From assembly GCF_003601925.1 (NCBI RefSeq), contig NZ_QZWH01000015.1, positions 16,692 through 80,691 of the forward strand: 64,000 nt of DNA. Reading direction: 5' to 3'. Made by a program: the position numbers and the translations under genes. A model generated the notes under the pieces. That model did no database searches. It saw nothing but the letters and a program-made list of their open reading frames with translations, and had not been told where the DNA came from. Source of the DNA: Buttiauxella izardii. Lineage in GTDB: Bacteria; Pseudomonadota; Gammaproteobacteria; Enterobacterales; Enterobacteriaceae. Shown here in pieces: positions 21,066 through 32,806 of the stretch. The number at the start of each line of letters is the position of its first letter. Position 1 is the first letter of the stretch.

Positions 21066-21662
21066 TTACTGAAGTTGTGAGGCGACAAGCGGCCAACGGA
21101 TATCAAAATCATCGGTAGGTAGATAACGGAATTCGCTCCGCACAAAACGTGATAGCGTCCCTTCGCAGAATGCCAAAAGCTGGCTTGCCAGCAGAGATTC
21201 ATCGGTAATGAAACCTTCGCCTTCACGCATCTTCTTTTCGCGCATAACCTGACGCAACTGCACTTCGATACGCTCAAAGAGCTGATTAATGCGGCCTTGC
21301 AGGCGGTCTTGTTCAAACATCAATGCGTGGCCGGTGAGAATGCGGGTCAGGCCGGGGTTACGCTCACCAAATCCCAGGATCAGCAGAACGATTAAACGTA
21401 GACGGGCGTGAGTGTCTTTCTCATCTTTCAGAATGAGATTGATACGAGTAATCAGACTGTCTTCAATGAACTCGATAAGGCTGTCGAACATTTTCGTTTT
21501 GCTGGGAAAATGTCGATACAGCGCTGCTTCGGAAACGCCAACAGTCGCTGCCAGTTTGGCGGTGGTGATGCGTTGGCTACCATCACTGGATTCGAGCATT
21601 TGGGCCAGAGACTGAAGTATTTCTTCGCGACGATTCCGTTTCGCAGTTTGTTTTTCTGCCAT
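21066..21662 (-). CDS. slmA: Nucleoid occlusion factor SlmA
   Basis: 198 residues, as in E. coli. SlmA is a TetR-family DNA-binding protein that, bound to its chromosomal sites, disassembles FtsZ polymers over the nucleoid. The N-terminal helix-turn-helix is clear ([24 protein letters not shown], split by eye, residues 36-59) and precedes an all-helical dimerisation domain that ends with [12 protein letters not shown]. It lies 120 bases after dut and was formerly called ttk. Confidence 0.97.
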   Translation of the reverse strand: MAEKQTAKRNRREEILQSLAQMLESSDGSQRITTAKLAATVGVSEAALYRHFPSKTKMFDSLIEFIEDSLITRINLILKDEKDTHARLRLIVLLILGFGERNPGLTRILTGHALMFEQDRLQGRINQLFERIEVQLRQVMREKKMREGEGFITDESLLASQLLAFCEGTLSRFVRSEFRYLPTDDFDIRWPLVASQLQ

Positions 21663-21717
21663 GTTCTAAAATACCCCTGAAATAACGCACTTGTCAGGCA
21701 AGTAGCCACACAGCGCT

Positions 21718-21742
21718 CGCAAACTTTAAGTTTGCGGTTTTT
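21718..21742. other. Hairpin in the dut-slmA gap
   Basis: CGCAAACT and AGTTTGCG pair around TTA and are followed on the plus strand by GTTTTTTC. Both flanking genes run on the minus strand, so a plus-strand terminator here would only block antisense transcription. Its purpose is unclear. Confidence 0.35.
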
Positions 21743-21782
21743 TCACATTTTTTACGCTGTGGGGTTACGTGTAAAAACGAAG

Positions 21783-22241
21783 TTACTGGCGGCCTGAATG
21801 GCCGAAACCACCTTCGCCGCGGTCGCTGGAATCAAAATCTTCTACCAGATTAAATTCAGCCTGCACGACAGGAACAAACACCATTTGGGCAATACGCTCG
21901 CCGGGTTCGATAGTGAAGTGATCTTGTCCACGGTTCCAGACGGAAACCATTAACTGACCCTGATAATCCGAATCAATCAGCCCAACAAGGTTGCCTAAAA
22001 CAACACCGTGTTTATGACCAAGACCTGAACGAGGCAGAATGACAGCGGCAAGAGTTGGATCGGCGATATGGATAGCCAGCCCCGTAGGAATCAGCTTGGT
22101 GACACCAGGAGCAAGCTCTACCACATCATCCAGACAGGCACGAAGGTCAAGACCCGCAGAGCCGGAAGTAGCATAAGTCGGCAGTGGGAACTGTTGGCCA
22201 ACGCGTGGGTCCAGAATCTTAACGTCGATTTTTTTCATCAT
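21783..22241 (-). CDS. dut: dUTP diphosphatase
   Basis: 152 residues, as in E. coli. Dut is a homotrimer that hydrolyses dUTP to dUMP, keeping uracil out of DNA and feeding dTMP synthesis. All five motifs are present: GSAGLDLRA (I), [10 protein letters not shown] (II, with the catalytic-site serine), GLIDSDYQG (III, catalytic Asp), PGERIAQM (IV) and [10 protein letters not shown] at the C-terminus (V). Its start overlaps coaBC by 23 bases; two adjacent ATG codons are possible and the outer one is used. Confidence 0.98.
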   Translation of the reverse strand: MMKKIDVKILDPRVGQQFPLPTYATSGSAGLDLRACLDDVVELAPGVTKLIPTGLAIHIADPTLAAVILPRSGLGHKHGVVLGNLVGLIDSDYQGQLMVSVWNRGQDHFTIEPGERIAQMVFVPVVQAEFNLVEDFDSSDRGEGGFGHSGRQ

Positions 22242-23433
22242 AACGGGTAACTATCTCGTTCAGTAAAAGATGGCCAAGGAGTTCCTTACGCTCGAGAGGT
22301 AAGACTTTATCTCCATCCTGCCAGAAAAGGTGCAATGCGTTGTTTTCGCTGTTAAATCCTTGCCCTGCTTGTGAGACATCATTTGCACAAATCAGGTCGA
22401 GGTTTTTACTCAGGCGTTTTTGCTGGGCGTATTCTTCCACATTATTTGTTTCGGCGGCAAACCCAACAACATAAGGGCGATGAGCTAAAAGTGCTGCGAC
22501 ACCGGCAACAATATCCGGGTTTTTTACCATTTTTATTGTAATTTCATCGCCTTGCTTTTTGATTTTTTCTTCAGCAACGCTTGCTGCACGGTAGTCGGCA
22601 ACAGCGGCGCAGCCAACAAAAATTTGCTGCTCCTGGACATGTTGTTGCACTGCGGCTTCCATTTCCAGGGCGGTAGTGACATCAACACGTTTCACCCAGG
22701 CTGGAGTTGGCAAAGAAACCGGGCCAGAGATTAATGTCACATTTGCGCCACGCGCTGCCGCTGCGGCTGCAATCGCATAGCCCATTTTCCCCGAGCTATC
22801 ATTGGTGATGTAGCGCACCGGGTCGAGGCGTTCACGAGTGGGCCCTGCGGTAATCATGACATTAAGATGTTGCAGATCTTTGATGACAGAAAAATGTTGA
22901 GCGGCCATTTCAACAATCGTTAATGGGTCAAGCATTCGGCCAGGGCCGACATCGCCACAGGCCTGGCTGCCGCTGTCTGGTCCCCACATCAGTAAACCGC
23001 GTGACGCAAGAACGTCCAGATTATGCTGAGTAGCGGTTGCCCGGTACATCTGCTGATTCATCGCTGGCACGACTGCAACGGGGGAAGGCGTTGCGAGGCA
23101 AATGGTGCTGACAAGATCATTGGCCATACCGGCTGTGATGCGGGCAATTAAATCGGCCGTTGCAGGCGCAAGGATAACTAAATCCGCCCATTTACCGAGT
23201 TCGATATGTCCCATCGCCGCTTCTGCTGCGGGATCTAACAAACTATCTGACACCGGATAACCCGACACGGCTTGTAAACTCAGGGGTGTAATAAAGGCTT
23301 TGGCCGCCTCCGTCATCACCACCCGAACCTCCGCGCCGCGTTCACGCAGACGGCGTACCAGTTCTGGTGTTTTATAGGCAGCGATTCCGCCACTCACACC
23401 CAGAACAATTTTTTTGCCAGAAAGCCCTATCAT
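22219..23433 (-). CDS. coaBC: Bifunctional phosphopantothenoylcysteine decarboxylase/synthetase
   Basis: 404 residues. CoaB joins 4'-phosphopantothenate to cysteine with CTP, and CoaC decarboxylates the product, two steps of coenzyme A synthesis. The N-terminal flavin-dependent decarboxylase shows [14 protein letters not shown], the active-site histidine in [10 protein letters not shown] near residue 75, PAMNQQMY and the catalytic cysteine in [12 protein letters not shown]. The synthetase half shows [17 protein letters not shown] and KMVKNPDIV. The ATG at 23433 ([12 protein letters not shown]) matches the family start; an in-frame ATG at 23460 lacks a ribosome site. Confidence 0.96.
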   Translation of the reverse strand: MIGLSGKKIVLGVSGGIAAYKTPELVRRLRERGAEVRVVMTEAAKAFITPLSLQAVSGYPVSDSLLDPAAEAAMGHIELGKWADLVILAPATADLIARITAGMANDLVSTICLATPSPVAVVPAMNQQMYRATATQHNLDVLASRGLLMWGPDSGSQACGDVGPGRMLDPLTIVEMAAQHFSVIKDLQHLNVMITAGPTRERLDPVRYITNDSSGKMGYAIAAAAAARGANVTLISGPVSLPTPAWVKRVDVTTALEMEAAVQQHVQEQQIFVGCAAVADYRAASVAEEKIKKQGDEITIKMVKNPDIVAGVAALLAHRPYVVGFAAETNNVEEYAQQKRLSKNLDLICANDVSQAGQGFNSENNALHLFWQDGDKVLPLERKELLGHLLLNEIVTRYDEKNRR

Positions 23434-23595
23434 GATTTTTCCACCAGAAGTCACAGTCATCTGGCTATTTTACCACACTCATTAGGTAACGACTTTTTTG
23501 CAATTTGCGAGGCATCCCCAGCGTCGGAAATCTGCCCGTCGCTTGTGCTTGTTGAGTTATGCACAATAGCGGCAATGAAGGGCAAGGAGGTTCTG

Positions 23596-24273
23596 ATGGA
23601 TAAGATAATGACGCTCGGCAACAAGAGTATGCCGCGCGAAAAGCTGCTGAAATATGGTGCCAGTTCGTTGTCTGATGTGGAATTACTGGCCCTTTTTCTA
23701 CGCACAGGCTGTAGGGGAATGAATGTGCTGGCGTTCGCACAGCATTTGCTTAATCAGTTCGGCTCATTAAGCAGGTTGTTGTCGGCGGATTATTCGCAAT
23801 TCAATGATGTGAAGGGCATTGGTGCTGCCAAGTATTCGCAACTTAACGCCATTGCTGAGCTGGCGAGGCGTTATTATTACTCGCGTGGTGTTGAGGAATT
23901 AACCTTAAAGGGGCCAGATTCGGTCAGGGAATTTATTCAGAGCCAGCTGACGACCGCTGAGCGTGAGATCTTTATGGTCATTTTTCTCGATAATCAGCAT
24001 CGAGTGATTAAATATAGCCCAATGTTTTCTGGAACTCTGAACCATGTTGAGGTCCATCCAAGAGAAATTGTGCGCGAAGCGATGAAATCAAATGCAGCGG
24101 CGCTAATACTCGCGCATAATCACCCGTCTGGTCGAGCAGAACCGAGCAAAGCTGATCGTGTTATTACCGAACGTATCGTAAAAGCTTGCCTGTTTATGGA
24201 AATCCGAGTGCTCGATCACCTTGTTATTGGCCGTGGAGAGTACGTTTCTTTTGCCGAACGTGGGTGGATTTAA
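23596..24273 (+). CDS. radC: RadC (JAMM/MPN-domain protein)
   Basis: 225 residues from the ATG at 23596, which has a perfect AAGGAGG five bases upstream. RadC proteins have an N-terminal helix-hairpin-helix region ([17 protein letters not shown] near residue 76) and a C-terminal JAMM metal site: [10 protein letters not shown], then [15 protein letters not shown] with the metal-binding histidines and aspartate. A role in DNA repair was proposed but is not established. This copy is noticeably more divergent from E. coli RadC than its neighbours are from theirs, especially in residues 1-120, but the metal site is complete. Divergent from coaBC. Confidence 0.94.
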   Translation: MDKIMTLGNKSMPREKLLKYGASSLSDVELLALFLRTGCRGMNVLAFAQHLLNQFGSLSRLLSADYSQFNDVKGIGAAKYSQLNAIAELARRYYYSRGVEELTLKGPDSVREFIQSQLTTAEREIFMVIFLDNQHRVIKYSPMFSGTLNHVEVHPREIVREAMKSNAAALILAHNHPSGRAEPSKADRVITERIVKACLFMEIRVLDHLVIGRGEYVSFAERGWI

Positions 24274-24315
24274 GTCGAATTAGGCGATCCTTGGGGATCT
24301 TTGTCTGTTCGGGAC

Positions 24316-24344
24316 TTGAGCACATGCGTTATGCAGCGTATACT
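24316..24344 (+). promoter_or_regulatory. Sigma-70 promoter of rpmB-rpmG
   Basis: TTGAGC (24316-24321) and TATACT (24339-24344) are separated by exactly 17 bases. The remaining 145 bases to rpmB form a structured leader with GCCTGG/CCAGGC arms that could serve ribosomal-protein feedback. Confidence 0.78.
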
Positions 24345-24468
24345 ACGCCACCTTTGAGAATCTCGGGTTTTGGCATTATGCGCCTGGCACTGTGGTTCAC
24401 ATTGAACCGCCAGGGACCAGGCTTGCGGCCTGACGAGGCGCCATAACCCTATACGAAGCTCGAGCTAA

Positions 24469-24726
<258 letters not shown>

Positions 24727-24736
24727 GAGGAACTAA

Positions 24737-24907
<171 letters not shown>

Positions 24908-24924
24908 TTTTAGAATCTTTGATG

Positions 24925-24951
24925 AAAACCTCGCTTCGGCGGGGTTTTTTT
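24925..24951 (+). terminator. Terminator of rpmB-rpmG
   Basis: AAAACCTCGC and GCGGGGTTTT close a stable C(TTCG)G tetraloop and run into TTTTTTT, 18 bases after the rpmG stop. Confidence 0.92.
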
Positions 24952-24979
24952 GTTTTAGGGTTTTGAGACTGGAGGAACG

Positions 24980-25789
24980 ATGCCTGAATTACCTGAAGTA
25001 GAAACCAGCCGCCGCGGTATTGAACCGCATCTGGTTGGCGAAACCATTCTTCACGCCATTGTGCGCAATGGGCGGCTGCGTTGGCCTGTCTCTGACGAAA
25101 TCCATGCTCTAAGCGATAAACCCGTTCTCAGCGTGCAGCGCCGGGCTAAATATCTGCTGCTCGAGCTTCCGGACGGTTGGATTATTATCCATCTCGGAAT
25201 GTCTGGAAGTTTGCGCATCCTCCCTGAAGATTATCCCGCTGAAAAACACGACCACGTTGATTTGGTCATGAGCAACGGCAAAGTGCTGCGTTATACCGAT
25301 CCACGCCGCTTTGGCGCATGGCTGTGGGCGAAAGAGTTAGAAGGAAGCAATGTACTCGCGCATCTTGGCCCTGAGCCATTAAGCGAAGAGTTTTCAGCCG
25401 ATTATCTACGTGAAAAATCCGCGAAAAAGAAAATGGCGATCAAACCCTGGCTGATGGATAACAAGCTGGTGGTCGGCGTAGGTAATATTTATGCCAGTGA
25501 ATCGCTGTTTGCAGCGGGAATTCACCCTGATCGTGCAGCGCAGTCACTCTCAAAAAGCGAATGCGAATTACTGGTCAAAACGATAAAAGCGGTTCTGCTA
25601 CGTTCGATTGAACAGGGCGGGACAACGTTGAAAGATTTTTTACAGTCTGATGGCAAACCTGGCTATTTCGCTCAAGAGCTTCAGGTTTATGGGCGAACAG
25701 GCGAGCCGTGTCGGGTATGTGGCGCGCCAATTCTCATTAGCAAGCACGGGCAACGCAGCACATTTTATTGCCGCCATTGCCAGAAATAA
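24980..25789 (+). CDS. mutM: Formamidopyrimidine-DNA glycosylase
   Basis: 269 residues, the E. coli length. MutM (Fpg) removes 8-oxoguanine and formamidopyrimidines and nicks the abasic site. The catalytic N-terminal proline and glutamate are in MPELPEVE. The DNA-binding helix-two-turn-helix region contains [13 protein letters not shown] near residue 165. The C-terminal zinc finger has both cysteine pairs (CRVCG and CRHCQK). TGGAGG lies seven bases before the ATG. Its stop directly abuts the stop of the convergent coaD. Confidence 0.98.
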   Translation: MPELPEVETSRRGIEPHLVGETILHAIVRNGRLRWPVSDEIHALSDKPVLSVQRRAKYLLLELPDGWIIIHLGMSGSLRILPEDYPAEKHDHVDLVMSNGKVLRYTDPRRFGAWLWAKELEGSNVLAHLGPEPLSEEFSADYLREKSAKKKMAIKPWLMDNKLVVGVGNIYASESLFAAGIHPDRAAQSLSKSECELLVKTIKAVLLRSIEQGGTTLKDFLQSDGKPGYFAQELQVYGRTGEPCRVCGAPILISKHGQRSTFYCRHCQK

Positions 25790-27038
<1,249 letters not shown>

Positions 27039-27039
<1 letters not shown>

Positions 27040-28313
27040 TAATGGCTCCGTTGTGGCAGATACGGTTGCAGTAATTGTAGCAAGCGTTGTAATGCGCCTT
27101 GATTCTGGTGCAGCACTTCCACGGCATGGCGACCATAGTAAAGACGATAATCTTCGTCAGTCAGCAATGTGGTGATTTCGTTAACCAATGAATCCGCATC
27201 TGTAACGGTAATCAGCCCGTCAGCACTCTGCAATTTGGCGCAAATATCTTTGAAGTTGAAAGTATGCGGACCCATCAGCACGGGAATCGCGTGAGCGGAA
27301 GGCTCCAGCGGATTATGACCGCCACGCTCAACAAGGCTGCCGCCCACAAAGGCGAGATCGGCAATTCCGTAAAGCATCATCAGCTCGCCCATGGTGTCGC
27401 CGATCACCACCTGGGTGCTGTTCGATGGCTTTTCACCGCTGCTGCGCATGATGTAACTGAAGCCGGCTTTTTGCGCCATATCCCGCGCATCTTTAAAGCG
27501 CTCAGGATGGCGTGGCACAAGAATTAACAGCAAGTCCGGGAATTTGGCCAGCAACTGGCGGTGCGCATCAAGAATAATGCTCTCTTCGCCATCATGAGTG
27601 CTGGTGGCTATCCAGACTTTGCGATGTGGCGCCCATTGGCGGCGCAAAGTAATCGCGCGCGCGGCAAGTTCAGGCGTCACGGAAATATCAAATTTCAGGC
27701 TTCCTGTTACCGTAAGCTGCGAACGTTTTAAGCCAAGGTCGATGAAACGATTACCATCTTCTTCATTTTGCGCAGCAATCAGCGTGATTTTGCTCATCAG
27801 GCGACGGGTGAAGTTGCCTAATTTTTTATACCCTTTTGCCGAGCGGGCAGAAAGACGGGCATTGGCAATGACCAACGGGATTTTGCGTTTGTGTAATTCG
27901 TTGATCATGTTCGGCCATAACTCGGTTTCCATGACGATAACCAGTTTAGGGCGCACGGTATTGAAAAAGCGCTTCATGGCGCAAGGCAGGTCGTAAGGCA
28001 AATAAACGTGATGCACGTTTTGCCCAAAGGCGGATTGAGCCCTTTCGGAGCCGGTTGGCGTCATGGTGGTGACGGTAATGGGAATGGTTGGGTAACGGTG
28101 GCGTAATGCTCGGACTAACGGAATCGCAGCCAGTGTCTCGCCAACGGAGACTGAATGCAGAAGAATACCATCGGGTTCCACTTTTCCACGGCAATAACCG
28201 TAGCGTTCCGCCCAGCGTTTACGGTACGCGGGAGCTTTACGGCTACGGAGTAAAAGTCGCAGCCACACGATTGGCTGAATAAGGTAGAACAAAGCGGTAT
28301 ACAACGATTCCAA
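27039..28313 (-). CDS. waaA: 3-deoxy-D-manno-octulosonic acid transferase
   Basis: 424 residues from a TTG at 28313. WaaA (KdtA) adds two Kdo residues to lipid IVA. It has an N-terminal membrane anchor ([16 protein letters not shown]) followed by the GT30 signatures [19 protein letters not shown], split, [22 protein letters not shown] and [14 protein letters not shown] near residue 311. The only ATG/GTG/TTG candidates are the TTG at 28313, giving (M)[13 protein letters not shown] like Klebsiella MELLYT, and a TTG at 28346 that adds 11 unmatched residues. The first is preferred, so this essential gene appears to use a TTG start. Confidence 0.95.
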
Positions 28314-28436
28314 GCGAATTTTCCGTATTTTATTATCGGCGGGCAAATTCTAAGCATTCGGGAAGCTTAAAGCTATCGTTTTGGTAACTTCACGAAGGCA
28401 TTGCTTAGTATTCAGATAAGTTAATGTGGGTATTAG

Positions 28437-28468
28437 AAAAATGGAGGGTGGCGCGCGGCAACCCTCAC
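28437..28468 (-). terminator. Terminator of the waaQ-wabG-wabH operon
   Basis: On the minus strand GAGGGT and ACCCTC close a GC-rich hairpin and are followed by CCATTTTTC. It starts 14 bases after the stop of the GT2 gene and separates this operon from waaA-waaE-coaD, which must therefore have its own promoter in 28314-28436. Confidence 0.75.
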
Positions 28469-28479
28469 AGAATGATTAT

Positions 28480-29481
28480 CTAGCCCGGTACGCGTGTCGC
28501 TTTCTTCAGTTTCAGATAGCGGCGACCCAGACGCCAGCGCAGGCGGAATCCACAGGCATTTTTCCAGATAAGTTGCCAGATCCCGCGATCAAAAAACTCC
28601 TGAATGATCATCTTTTTCTTTTGCGGATCTTTCATATTGTTGAAAGTATGGAGAATCCCAAGACCTTCTTTCGCAATTTGCCAGTTACAGGCCGGTATGT
28701 TTTTCACCGCTTCCGGATAACGCTGATTAATGGCATCCAGCATTTCCAGGATTTTCATATAGTGACGAGCTGAGCGGATTAGCGTGTCATCAGTATCCGG
28801 TTTATGGGAAACCGAAGCCGAATGAATGTAGTAATCGTAAAATTGCTCTTCGGTGTATTGGACGCGTTCTGCCGCCAGTAAGACTTCAGTTGTCCAGGGA
28901 ATATCCTGATGACGCAAACCCGGTTCAAACCTAAACCCGTGGTCACGAATAAAATCATGACGATAAAGATTCAGCCAGGTGACATGAAGAAACTTGCGGG
29001 AATCCAAAGCACGTTTAAGCCAGGTGGGGCCGCTTAATACGCCCGTAGACTGAAGTTTGTCATGAGGGAAAATGGGGCGCGAAGGTTTCTTGTTGTTCTC
29101 ATAAACGTAATTACCATTACAGGTAACAACATCCAGATTGCCTTTCAGGGCTAAATCCAGCAAATGGCGGTACATGCCCGGCTTGAAGTCGTCGTCGATA
29201 TCCGGGAAGGAAAGATACTCGCCTGTTGCTACTGCAAGGCCAGTATTGCGTGCGATTGATACGCCCTGGTTTTCTTGTTCAAGCACTTTCATATCAGAGA
29301 ATTTGCTACGCCAGGCCTCTATTATCGCCATCGAGCCATCTGTTGAACCATCGTTCACCATAATGACTTCCATGCTGTCGATATTCTGGGCTTCAAGGCA
29401 GGCAAAAAACTGGGGCAGAAAATCTTCACCGTTATAAACGGCGACGACAACGCTAAGCAGTGGGCGTGAATTCTGTGACAT
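28480..29481 (-). CDS. GT2 glycosyltransferase, YibD/WaaH-like
   Basis: 333 residues from the ATG at 29481. The N-terminal GT-A domain shows LLSVVVAVYNGEDFLP and MVNDGSTDGS, and the metal motif is in FPDIDDDF. The middle and C-terminal parts match E. coli YibD (WaaH) well: LQSTGVLSGPTWL, LRHQDIPWTTEVLL and YDYYIHSASVSH have direct counterparts. WaaH adds a uronic acid to the outer core under phosphate limitation in E. coli. Here the gene is last in the waaQ-wabG-wabH operon rather than next to yibQ, so its substrate may be different. Start chosen because the in-frame 20 residues upstream overlap wabH. Confidence 0.8.
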   Translation of the reverse strand: MSQNSRPLLSVVVAVYNGEDFLPQFFACLEAQNIDSMEVIMVNDGSTDGSMAIIEAWRSKFSDMKVLEQENQGVSIARNTGLAVATGEYLSFPDIDDDFKPGMYRHLLDLALKGNLDVVTCNGNYVYENNKKPSRPIFPHDKLQSTGVLSGPTWLKRALDSRKFLHVTWLNLYRHDFIRDHGFRFEPGLRHQDIPWTTEVLLAAERVQYTEEQFYDYYIHSASVSHKPDTDDTLIRSARHYMKILEMLDAINQRYPEAVKNIPACNWQIAKEGLGILHTFNNMKDPQKKKMIIQEFFDRGIWQLIWKNACGFRLRWRLGRRYLKLKKATRVPG

Positions 29482-29501
29482 AAAATTACCTGAAAATTTC
29501 G

Positions 29502-30602
29502 TTATCTTTCTTCTGTTGCCAGAGACAAATACTGTCGGCAAATGGCACCAATGCTGTAAGACTCAATCGTCGTAGTATCGATATTGGGCGGATTGTTATA
29601 AATATCCGACATGGTATCGGCGAGCTCCTGATCACCCATTCCCGAAAGTCCGCGCGCCAGTTCCCCGGTAAGGATTTCTACAGGGCCGCCGGGGCAAAGC
29701 GTACTCACGGCAGGAGTCTGGCAAATCAGGGCTTCAACCAGCACATTACCAAACCCCTCGCAATCTGAGCTCAGAACGAGCATCCGAGCGTTGGCAATCC
29801 ATGGATATGGATTAGGAACGAATGAATTAAACATCACGCGGTCAGCAACGCCTGCAGCGGTGGCAATTGCTTTTAACTGGGCGATTCGTTCTTCGCTGCC
29901 GTTACCCATCAAAACGAGTGGGGCTTGAATCCCACTAAGTGCATAGGCCTTGATTAGCCGATCATGACGTTTATGTTCGTGAAAGCGGCCAACGTGTATC
30001 AGATAATCCTTTCCGGCCATTTCACATGGCTCAGTTGCCTTCAGGTGGATTCCGTCGATATCAAAGGGGTTATGAATCACGGCACTTTTGGACAACGTAA
30101 TCCCAAAGTGGGTCGAGATGTCATGCAGCACGGCCTGTGAAACGCCAATGACATTGCTATTCTGATAAACGTGTTGAATTTTCTTGCGTTTTAGCCAGCG
30201 AGAAAACCCCTGACGGTGCTTAAGGTAGGAATAAGAGAACATTCCATGAACACAGTACCAGAGCTTTTCACGCGGAATAGATTTCGTCAGGGCAACAATG
30301 CGATCAGTCTTATGCAGATGTGAGAAGACGAGGTCAAAACTTCCTTTTTTCTGTGCCTCGACAATAGCGTTATCGAGCAGCGCGGCGCGGCGAGAAAGTT
30401 CTGTCAGTTTACGCCAGGGCTTCTTGTAGGTATCCAGAATGACCTGATAATCCACACCTTCAGGGATTTCGTAGTCACAGACGCGACGCAGGGAGAACAC
30501 TGAAACCTGATGGCCCATTCCAACCAAACCTTTCGATAAGGTCAGCACGGTTTTTTCAGCACCGCCGCCAGGTAAACCATCAATAATCATTAGGATACGC
30601 AT
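29502..30602 (-). CDS. wabH: LPS core glycosyltransferase WabH-like (GT4)
   Basis: 366 residues, GT-B fold of family GT4. The N-terminal MRILMIIDGLPGGGAEK glycine loop and C-terminal nucleotide-sugar domain (IHVGRFHEHKRHDRLI near residue 200, then the EX7E region SSDCEGFGNVLVEALIC) are clear. In Klebsiella WabH transfers N-acetylglucosamine to the galacturonic acid added by WabG; the product is then deacetylated by another enzyme. I assign WabH from sequence character and position directly after wabG (three bases apart); the sugar is inferred. Confidence 0.78.
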   Translation of the reverse strand: MRILMIIDGLPGGGAEKTVLTLSKGLVGMGHQVSVFSLRRVCDYEIPEGVDYQVILDTYKKPWRKLTELSRRAALLDNAIVEAQKKGSFDLVFSHLHKTDRIVALTKSIPREKLWYCVHGMFSYSYLKHRQGFSRWLKRKKIQHVYQNSNVIGVSQAVLHDISTHFGITLSKSAVIHNPFDIDGIHLKATEPCEMAGKDYLIHVGRFHEHKRHDRLIKAYALSGIQAPLVLMGNGSEERIAQLKAIATAAGVADRVMFNSFVPNPYPWIANARMLVLSSDCEGFGNVLVEALICQTPAVSTLCPGGPVEILTGELARGLSGMGDQELADTMSDIYNNPPNIDTTTIESYSIGAICRQYLSLATEER

Positions 30603-30605
30603 CGT

Positions 30606-31733
30606 CTAATCCAGTATGTTTTGATACAGCGAAATAAGTTGCTGTGAAAGTTTTTCCGGTGTCGCATCCCTGACACATTCTCGTGCAAATATCCCCATGT
30701 TTTCGTCAATAAGGCGTGATGGGATTGCCATCACGGCATCTGACAATTGGGTAATATTTAACGCATCGCAAACGTATCCATTTTGTCCGGTCGTTATAAA
30801 TTCAGCCCCGCCACAAGTGGGCGAGGTAATAACCGGTAAACCACATGCCATTGCTTCAAGAATCACATTTGGGAATGGATCATATAGTGTTGGCAGTAAT
30901 AGTCCATCAACGGCCTGGTAAAAAGGCAGCGTATTTTTCTGCATTCCCATAAACCGAACACGGTTCAGGCACCCCAGAGATTGTGCCAGTTCCTTGTACT
31001 GTTTTTCTGCTTTATCTTGCCCGACAACGACAAGATAGCGATCGGTATTCGCAATGGTTTTTATTGCACCGGCAAGCCCTTTGCGCTCGAAACCTGAGCC
31101 GACAAACACCAGCGCCACCGCGCTTTGTGGGATGGCTAACTCATCGCGCAATTCCCCCCGCCGCGCTTCATTTGCCGGAACGAAGCGGGAGGAGTCAATA
31201 GCATTATAGATGACATGTATCTTATTAGCAGATATAGAAAAATCTTCGATAATTTCTCGTTTTACCATCTCGGCATTGCAAATGACGGCTTTTAACTCAG
31301 GAGCCTGATACATCGCCTGTTCAGCTTGCATCACATAGCGATGGTATCTGTCCAAAAACATCCATTTTTGGCGCCATGCGGGTAAAATCCTGGCGCGTTG
31401 CATAAGCCAACGGCGATGAACGCCGTCACCTGCCCGATAAATATCGCAGCCTGCAATACGTTCATGGCTTTGCACAATGTCGAAATTCTCACGCTGCCAC
31501 AATTCCCTGGCTGCATTCGCAAAGCCTTTTTCACGGCTGATACGGCCCAGTTTCATGGGATCGCAAATATGAATATGCCAATTGTCCTGCCGCTCGCCTT
31601 GCCATTGCCGCGTGATAACGTTCAGTTCCATATCGTGAGCGCTTAGCGCTTCCAACGCTCGAGAAACAAAACGTTCAGCACCTCCGTCCGGGCGATATTT
31701 TTGGCGGACTATGGCCAGACGACAATGCTTCAT
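30606..31733 (-). CDS. wabG: LPS core galacturonosyltransferase WabG-like (GT4)
   Basis: 375 residues, GT4. The sequence begins RLAIVRQKYRPDGGAERFVS and continues with SHERIAGCDIYRAGDGVHRRW, split, and the C-terminal motif LLPTLYDPFPNVILEAMACG. These match my memory of Klebsiella and Serratia WabG, which transfers galacturonic acid to heptose II; E. coli WaaG, which adds glucose there, has a different N-terminus. GalA at this position gives negative charge that stabilises the outer membrane in phosphate-poor cores. Its ATG overlaps the waaQ stop (ATGA). Confidence 0.85.
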   Translation of the reverse strand: MKHCRLAIVRQKYRPDGGAERFVSRALEALSAHDMELNVITRQWQGERQDNWHIHICDPMKLGRISREKGFANAARELWQRENFDIVQSHERIAGCDIYRAGDGVHRRWLMQRARILPAWRQKWMFLDRYHRYVMQAEQAMYQAPELKAVICNAEMVKREIIEDFSISANKIHVIYNAIDSSRFVPANEARRGELRDELAIPQSAVALVFVGSGFERKGLAGAIKTIANTDRYLVVVGQDKAEKQYKELAQSLGCLNRVRFMGMQKNTLPFYQAVDGLLLPTLYDPFPNVILEAMACGLPVITSPTCGGAEFITTGQNGYVCDALNITQLSDAVMAIPSRLIDENMGIFARECVRDATPEKLSQQLISLYQNILD

Positions 31734-32806
31734 AACAACTGTTTCCTTGCGGCAGCAACAACGACATCCACGGGGATCGCATCGAGATAGCGTTCTTTAG
31801 TATTGGTATCTATTTTGTCCGGATCCGGCAGTTCGCCATAATGGCCTGCCCAAATGACTTCACCGATGACTTCCCATGGGCTCCAGAATGTGAGCTTTGA
31901 AGGCCCAAACAACGCAATGCACGGAGTTTTCAGCGCCGCGGCCATATGCATGGGGACGGAGTCAACGCCAATAAAAAGACGTGCATGGTCGATAAGTGCA
32001 GCTAATTGTCGCAGGGTTAACTCGCCTGCAAGTGAATGGATGCGCTCTGGCGGACACAATGAGCGGATCTTCTCAATCATCGCTTTTTCGTTTTTATCGG
32101 GCCCGGAAGTCAGTATCAGTGTATGACCGTCATTTTGAAGTGCCGTGATGGTTTGCGCCATTTTGCTTTCATCCCAACATTTGAAGAACCAGCGAGATGT
32201 TGGCTGCACCACAATAAATGAACCCTCAACACCTTTGCTTTGTAGCCGGGATTGAACGGCTTGCCAGTCATCAGGCAGGTAACCCATCGTGACACTTTTG
32301 CAGTCAGCAATGGCCAGGGGAGCAAGAATTGAGAGATTTTGTTCAACGGTGTGCAGTGCTTGATGACCGGTCACTGAAGCAAGTTGAGTATGGCAATGTT
32401 GCCAGAACCATCCCCGGCGTTTATTGAAATCGAAACCAATGCGCGCAGGTGCGCCAGTAAAGCGAGTCACAATGGCACTACGCCATTGGTCGGCAAGGTT
32501 AAGCACCAGAGAATACTTCTGCTGACGCAATGTTTTGAGTAAATGCCATTCCTTGCACAAATGCTGGCGAGTGCCGAGTTTGCGCCATTTACGGTCAATA
32601 CCATAAATACGATGAATGAATGGATGGGCCGCTAGCATGTCTCGCGTTTCTTCATAAAGCAGAACATCAATTTCTGCCTGCGGCCACCCCTGATGCAATG
32701 CATTGATCACCGGAGTGGTTAGCAACATATCACCGTGATGGCGTAGCTTTATTAGTAAAATACGAGCAGGTGGCTCGCCTGCGAGAGAATTCAAAGCGTT
32801 ATTCAT
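31730..32806 (-). CDS. waaQ: LPS heptosyltransferase III WaaQ
   Basis: 358 residues from the ATG at 32806, GT9 family. WaaQ adds the side-branch heptose III to heptose II. Visible features are LLIKLRHHGDMLLTTPVI at the N-terminus, LNLADQWRSAIVTRFTGA, and the ADP-heptose-binding C-terminal pattern IGVDSVPMHMAAALKTPCIALFG, split by eye. Two other ATG codons lie six and 24 bases upstream; GAAAG is best placed for the one used here or the next one. First gene of the operon; divergent from walW. No clear ops/JUMPstart element is found upstream on its strand. Confidence 0.88.
   Translation of the reverse strand: MNNALNSLAGEPPARILLIKLRHHGDMLLTTPVINALHQGWPQAEIDVLLYEETRDMLAAHPFIHRIYGIDRKWRKLGTRQHLCKEWHLLKTLRQQKYSLVLNLADQWRSAIVTRFTGAPARIGFDFNKRRGWFWQHCHTQLASVTGHQALHTVEQNLSILAPLAIADCKSVTMGYLPDDWQAVQSRLQSKGVEGSFIVVQPTSRWFFKCWDESKMAQTITALQNDGHTLILTSGPDKNEKAMIEKIRSLCPPERIHSLAGELTLRQLAALIDHARLFIGVDSVPMHMAAALKTPCIALFGPSKLTFWSPWEVIGEVIWAGHYGELPDPDKIDTNTKERYLDAIPVDVVVAAARKQLL

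Noticed and set aside
21718..21742. SlmA operator or slmA autoregulatory site
   Set aside because: The palindrome CGCAAACT/AGTTTGCG does not resemble the SlmA site GTGAGTACTCAC.
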